The position numbers were made by a program, and so were the translations under genes. A stretch of DNA of 64,000 nt from assembly GCA_017521565.1 (NCBI GenBank), contig JAFXCE010000129.1, positions 1-64,000 on the forward strand, written 5' to 3'. The notes under the pieces were generated by a model. The model did not search any database. It was not told the origin of the DNA and saw only the letters and a list, made by a program, of their open reading frames with translations. The DNA comes from Clostridia bacterium. GTDB taxonomy: Bacteria > Bacillota > Clostridia > Christensenellales > Aristaeellaceae. This document shows positions 60,739-64,000 of this stretch, one piece after another (positions within the stretch are counted from its first letter, which is position 1; each line of letters starts with the position of its first letter).

Positions 60739-61374
60739 ATGAAAGCAAAACGTATCCTCATGTCCCTCTTCGGCGTAATCATCTGCGCCATCAGCGTAGG
60801 CATCTTCAAAACCGCCGCGCTGGGCGTGGATCCCTTTCAGTCGCTGATGAGCGGTCTGGACCAGCTGATCCCGATCCCCTTTGGCACGCTGTATGTCATC
60901 GTCAACCTCTGTCTGCTCAGCTTCAGCCTGATCGTCGACCGCAGCCGGATCGGCCTTGCGACGTTCATCAACCTGTTCCTGCTGGGCTATATCACCGAAT
61001 TCTCCTACGCCTGCTTCACCAGCGTCATCATCGATCCGTCCATGCCCGTGCGCGTGCTCTGCCTGCTCGTGGGCATTGTCGTCATCTGCTTCGGTTCCGC
61101 GCTGTATATGACCGCGGATCTGGGCGTATCCACCTATGACGCTGTTGCCATTGTTCTTTCCGGCAAGTGGAAGCTCGCGCCCTTCCAGTACTGCCGCATT
61201 GCGACGGATCTGGTCTGCGTGATCTGCGGCGTGAGCATCTTTCTCATCGGCGGCGGAACCTTCGCCGCCATTCCGACCATTGCCGGCGTCGGTACGATCA
61301 TCACCGCGTTTTTCATGGGACCGCTGATCGAGTATTTCAACGTCCATATTGCGCGTCCCCTCCTGCGCAAATAA
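60739..61374 (+). CDS. YczE/YyaS-type membrane protein
   Basis: A 211-residue integral membrane protein with six helices. The N-terminal GIFKTAALGVDPFQSLMSGL and central YMTADLGVSTYDAVA form two related repeats, typical of YczE/YyaS proteins (YitT-like). Function is unknown; a transporter or channel is plausible. GGAGA lies before ATG 60739. Confidence 0.85.
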   Translation: MKAKRILMSLFGVIICAISVGIFKTAALGVDPFQSLMSGLDQLIPIPFGTLYVIVNLCLLSFSLIVDRSRIGLATFINLFLLGYITEFSYACFTSVIIDPSMPVRVLCLLVGIVVICFGSALYMTADLGVSTYDAVAIVLSGKWKLAPFQYCRIATDLVCVICGVSIFLIGGGTFAAIPTIAGVGTIITAFFMGPLIEYFNVHIARPLLRK

Positions 61375-61391
61375 CGCCCATACACGCAAAG

Positions 61392-61420
61392 AAAAGGCAG
61401 TGCCGTCGGCACTGCCTTTT
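61392..61420. terminator. Bidirectional terminator
   Basis: A 13-bp stem aaaaggcagtgcc/ggcactgcctttt (61392-61404/61408-61420) between the convergent YczE-like and pduL genes, with T-runs on each strand. Confidence 0.9.
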
Positions 61421-61438
61421 ATGCTGCTGATTTCAAGA

Positions 61439-62014
61439 TTACTTGATGACCTCGCCCATGGTGCCCGGAGCCATGCCCGCGGCGTTGGACTCGTCGGTAT
61501 CGATGTGCATCGCCAGCGCGTAGGTATCGTTCACGCGGACGACGACGTCGCCGAAGATCAGGCTGCGGCCGTCGGAATCAACCTTAACGGAAACAACCTG
61601 CTTGTCCACCAGGCCGAACTCAGCGGCATCAGCGGTGGTCATGTGGATGTGACGCTTGGCCACGATGACGCCCTCGGAGATCTCGATCTCGCCCTTCGGG
61701 CCGACGATCTTGCAGGCGCCGGAGCCCTTGATCTGGCCGGACTCGCGAACCGGAGCGGCAACGCCGATGGAGCGGGCGTCGGTCAGGGAGAGCTCAACCT
61801 GGGTCTCCGGGCGGACCGGACCGAGGATGGACACGCCGGCCAGAGTCTTCTTCGGGCCAACGACGTCAACGCGCTCGGCGCAGGCATACTGACCCGGCTG
61901 GGACAGCATCTTCTTGATGGTCAGCTCATAGCCCTCGCCAAAGAGGATATCAAGATGCTCGCGGGAAACATGAATGTGACGGGCGGAAGTCTCCACCAGA
62001 ACCTTATTCGCCAT
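61439..62014 (-). CDS. pduL: PduL-type phosphate acyltransferase
   Basis: A 191-residue phosphotransacylase of the PduL family, interconverting acyl-CoA and acyl-phosphate. The zinc-binding His set is in ARHIHVSREH and AKRHIHMTTADA. It lacks the N-terminal encapsulation peptide of microcompartment forms, and no shell genes are nearby, so it is probably a cytosolic phosphotransacetylase. AAGGAG precedes ATG 62014. Confidence 0.92.
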   Translation of the reverse strand: MANKVLVETSARHIHVSREHLDILFGEGYELTIKKMLSQPGQYACAERVDVVGPKKTLAGVSILGPVRPETQVELSLTDARSIGVAAPVRESGQIKGSGACKIVGPKGEIEISEGVIVAKRHIHMTTADAAEFGLVDKQVVSVKVDSDGRSLIFGDVVVRVNDTYALAMHIDTDESNAAGMAPGTMGEVIK

Positions 62015-62058
62015 TGGAATACACTCCTTATTTCAAAAATACACTTGGGGTTAATCTT

Positions 62059-62086
62059 ATTATAGCAAAATTCGTCAAAAACGCAA
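62059..62086 (-). promoter_or_regulatory. pduL promoter
   Basis: The minus strand has TTGCGT (62086-62081), 16-bp spacer, perfect TATAAT (62064-62059), 45 bp before ATG 62014. Confidence 0.75.
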
Positions 62087-62119
62087 TAGACGGTTATCAA
62101 TACATGACAAAAAATCCGC

Positions 62120-63475
62120 TTACACCCCGCCTGCGGCAGGCGAAGCCGCCTCCTCGCCGGGCTCAAACGCACGCCAGCGCCAAAGCAGCACAGCGCCCAT
62201 CGCCAGCATCGTCACGCCGCGCAGCAGACAGGTAAACTGCACCGAGTATACCTCCATCCCCATGAACGGCGCGGTCACATCCCCGGTGACGCCGCTGACC
62301 AGCGTGCCTGTGAGCAGGCCGAAAAATGCAAAGAGGTTGCGGCCCAGCGTATTAAAGGCGATCAGCGCAGTCTCATTGTCCTTCGGCAGATTCATATACA
62401 GGATATTTGCATAGGACAGATTGATGCCCACGGTCAGCACATGCTGTGTCAGACACAGCGGAACATACAGATAGGCGCTCTCCGGCGCCATCAGGAAAAA
62501 CAGCACCTCCGTCGGCACCCAGATCACCAGCGCCAACCCAAATGTCCGGATCCACGAATAGCGGCGCAGCACGCGCTGCCAGAAGCCCGAAAGCGCCAGC
62601 AGAACGATCGTATACAGCACCGACATGGCATTCACCAGCGTATAGGAAAAATGCATATGGTTGAGCAGATGATAATTCCACAGGCCGTTGTTGAGGTTTG
62701 AAATATAGTTCCACACGAACATCAGCACCGTGCAGTACATGAATTTTCTATACCGCAGCGGCAGCGTGAAGATTTCCTTCAGCCTGAGTGTCGATTCCGC
62801 CGTAACGGGATATTCCTTCGCCTGCACCTGGATGCCGATTTCGATCATCACCAGCACAAAAGCAAAATAGCGCAGGCCGTTGATCAGCTCGCGCTGATGC
62901 GCAGAGCTGCTCACCGCATCCGTAATCATGCTGCCCGCCATCAGGAAGACACAGGAGATTACGGCAGCCGCCATCTGCTGATAGAGCAGATACCGCGCGC
63001 GCCGTTCATCGTCCTGCGGAAAGAACCGGTAAAACCAGATCACAAACCCGGGATCAAACGGCGCATAGCCCGCATAGGCAAGAAACACAATCGCGGTAAA
63101 CCAGTAAAGTCTCTGCTGCGGATCGATGACAAACTGCGGCATGACCGTCGCAGCGATGACATACATAACATAAAAGTAGATTTTCGCCGCGATCAGAATG
63201 GGTTTTCGCCGCTTGAAATGCATGAGAATTTTCGATGAAAATACGCTGAAGAGGTTTCCGATATACGGAATAAACGTGACGATGCCCGCATCCGTGATGG
63301 ACATGCCATTCATCGACAAAAAGCCCGTATAGAATACACCCGTAATGAACACATTGTAAAACGCATTGAGAATCACACAGCCAAGATACACCGTGCGCCC
63401 CTTCGCATCCTCATCCCAGAGGCCGAACACCTCAAAGAATTCCCGTTTTATCCTCTGCAGCTGTGCTGTCAGCAT
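62120..63475 (-). CDS. MFS-type transporter
   Basis: A 451-residue membrane protein with about 12 helices in two halves. Helix one is preceded by a 28-residue cytosolic start. The loop FSSKILMHFKRRKPIL lies at the classic MFS loop 2-3 position. Substrate is unknown. GGAGGACAGAATT precedes ATG 63475; it has its own promoter and is separated from pduL by 105 bp. Confidence 0.8.
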   Translation of the reverse strand: MLTAQLQRIKREFFEVFGLWDEDAKGRTVYLGCVILNAFYNVFITGVFYTGFLSMNGMSITDAGIVTFIPYIGNLFSVFSSKILMHFKRRKPILIAAKIYFYVMYVIAATVMPQFVIDPQQRLYWFTAIVFLAYAGYAPFDPGFVIWFYRFFPQDDERRARYLLYQQMAAAVISCVFLMAGSMITDAVSSSAHQRELINGLRYFAFVLVMIEIGIQVQAKEYPVTAESTLRLKEIFTLPLRYRKFMYCTVLMFVWNYISNLNNGLWNYHLLNHMHFSYTLVNAMSVLYTIVLLALSGFWQRVLRRYSWIRTFGLALVIWVPTEVLFFLMAPESAYLYVPLCLTQHVLTVGINLSYANILYMNLPKDNETALIAFNTLGRNLFAFFGLLTGTLVSGVTGDVTAPFMGMEVYSVQFTCLLRGVTMLAMGAVLLWRWRAFEPGEEAASPAAGGV

Positions 63476-63541
63476 AATTCTGTCCTCCCCGTCCCCTGGC
63501 GGAATGTGGCATATCCGGCCTATTCAATCGGAGACGGGAGC

Positions 63542-63570
63542 ATTCTAGCACAGCAAAAAGGCAAATACAA
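63542..63570 (-). promoter_or_regulatory. Promoter of the MFS gene
   Basis: The minus strand has TTGTAT (63570-63565), 17-bp spacer, TAGAAT (63547-63542), 65 bp before ATG 63475. The rest of the 63476-63874 gap holds only the hairpin at 63719 and a short possible remnant frame at 63770-63850. Confidence 0.75.
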
Positions 63571-63718
63571 GACAAATATGCGAAGAGAATATACTTTCAC
63601 TCCATCTGCTTTTTGCATTTGCTTTACCAACCCGCAAGTCATTTCTGTCAAAGGCAGAGAATCCGGTCACACAAGCCGTTTATCCCATTATCTGTCGTTT
63701 TTGTAAGACAAAGAGGGA

Positions 63719-63741
63719 GGAGGCCCCTTTCGGAAGCCTCC
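63719..63741 (-). terminator. Weak hairpin after the right-edge gene
   Basis: Stem ggaggc/gcctcc (63719-63724/63736-63741). On the minus strand it is followed by a T/C-rich run (tccctctttg). It may terminate the DUF805-like gene. Confidence 0.5.
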
Positions 63742-63874
63742 TTGTAAAAAGCTATGTATTCTTAGAATCTTACTTGCCGAAGTAGCGCTTGAGCAGACCC
63801 TCAAAAGCCTTGCCAGGACGGCCTCGTCGCGGGCCATCTTGCCAAATCAAGCTTCTCTACTTATCTCCGCGAAC

Positions 63875-64000
63875 TTACACACCCTTGGGGTTGGGGCCGT
63901 ACACGTTGCTGCCGGGCTGGCTGTCCTTGCACTCCCAGATCAGGACGATGATGGTGCCAACAATCGGAAGAAACGCAAGCAGAGACCACGCTCCGGACTT
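63875..64000 (-). CDS. DUF805-like membrane protein, C-terminal fragment
   Basis: The last 41 codons of a minus-strand gene cut by the window edge. A membrane helix (LLAFLPIVGTIIVLIW) is followed by ECKDSQPGSNVYGPNPKGV and a TAA stop. The NxYGpNPK ending is typical of DUF805 proteins (YhaH-like small inner-membrane proteins). Confidence 0.75.
   Translation of the reverse strand, partial: KSGAWSLLAFLPIVGTIIVLIWECKDSQPGSNVYGPNPKGV

Overview
The window looks like chromosomal DNA of a GC-rich, Gram-positive, endospore-forming clostridium (Bacillota, class Clostridia). Evidence: the 16S rRNA 5' end at the left edge has a Firmicutes-type start; there is a GlgC/GlgD pair, spoIIID next to an mreB-like gene, an ECF transporter module next to truA, and a cmk-plsC-ispH-rpsA cluster. 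Housekeeping -10/-35 boxes are near-consensus, and Shine-Dalgarno sites are strong. A gut clostridium of the Christensenellales type is my guess, not something the sequence proves. No phage, insertion sequence, CRISPR array or tRNA gene was found.

Layout. 1-400: 16S rRNA start and its promoter (minus), divergent from a promoter that carries a perfect 22-bp palindrome. 400-2921: a cytosolic ParB-like/PnrA-like fusion and a phosphoesterase. 2970-10002: minus-strand metabolic and RNA-modification genes (KDPG/KDPGal aldolase and sugar-acid kinase, PepV-like dipeptidase, PatB-like C-S lyase, RsmC-like, Nudix, RluB-like). 10405-14726: glycogen synthesis operon glgC-glgD-glgA, in which GlgA has a long Ala/Lys/Pro repeat tail. 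14836-18376: two overlapping paralogous membrane proteins. 18527-19969: AbgB-like hydrolase. 19993-23297: argB-argC-argD behind a clear double ARG box.

23350-29754 (minus) is one tight operon: orphan DNA methyltransferase, a protein with two Sm-like repeats, trmD, a TetM-like translational GTPase, a MocR regulator whose PLP lysine is replaced by arginine, and a small lipoprotein. 30020-39655 holds a Cys-cluster protein, a secreted two-domain esterase, a Tat-exported FAD/FMN flavoprotein, a ThrE-type two-part exporter, a lipoprotein with seven peptidoglycan-binding repeats and a C-terminal propeller, and a HAD phosphatase. 39784-46783 (minus) holds mreB/mbl, spoIIID, truA, ecfT-ecfA2-ecfA1 and two CobW-type GTPases, one fused to a DUF1980-like domain and one carrying five 63-bp His/Cys repeats. 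46922-49531: ABC transporter and malic enzyme. 49688-53029: small proteins, signal peptidase I, small alarmone synthetase, DUF1858 and DUF1294 proteins. 53026-58848: ftsH, rpsA, ispH, plsC, cmk. 59109-63475: unknown single-pass protein, UxuB-like dehydrogenase, YczE-like membrane protein, PduL-type phosphotransacylase, MFS transporter. The right edge cuts a DUF805-like gene.

I found no single new multi-gene defence or mobile system. The most unusual items are the GlgA histone-H1-like tail, the PLP-lysine-less MocR inside the trmD operon, the His-rich CobW pair with a hairpin overlapping its promoter, and the ParB/PnrA fusion behind a palindromic operator.
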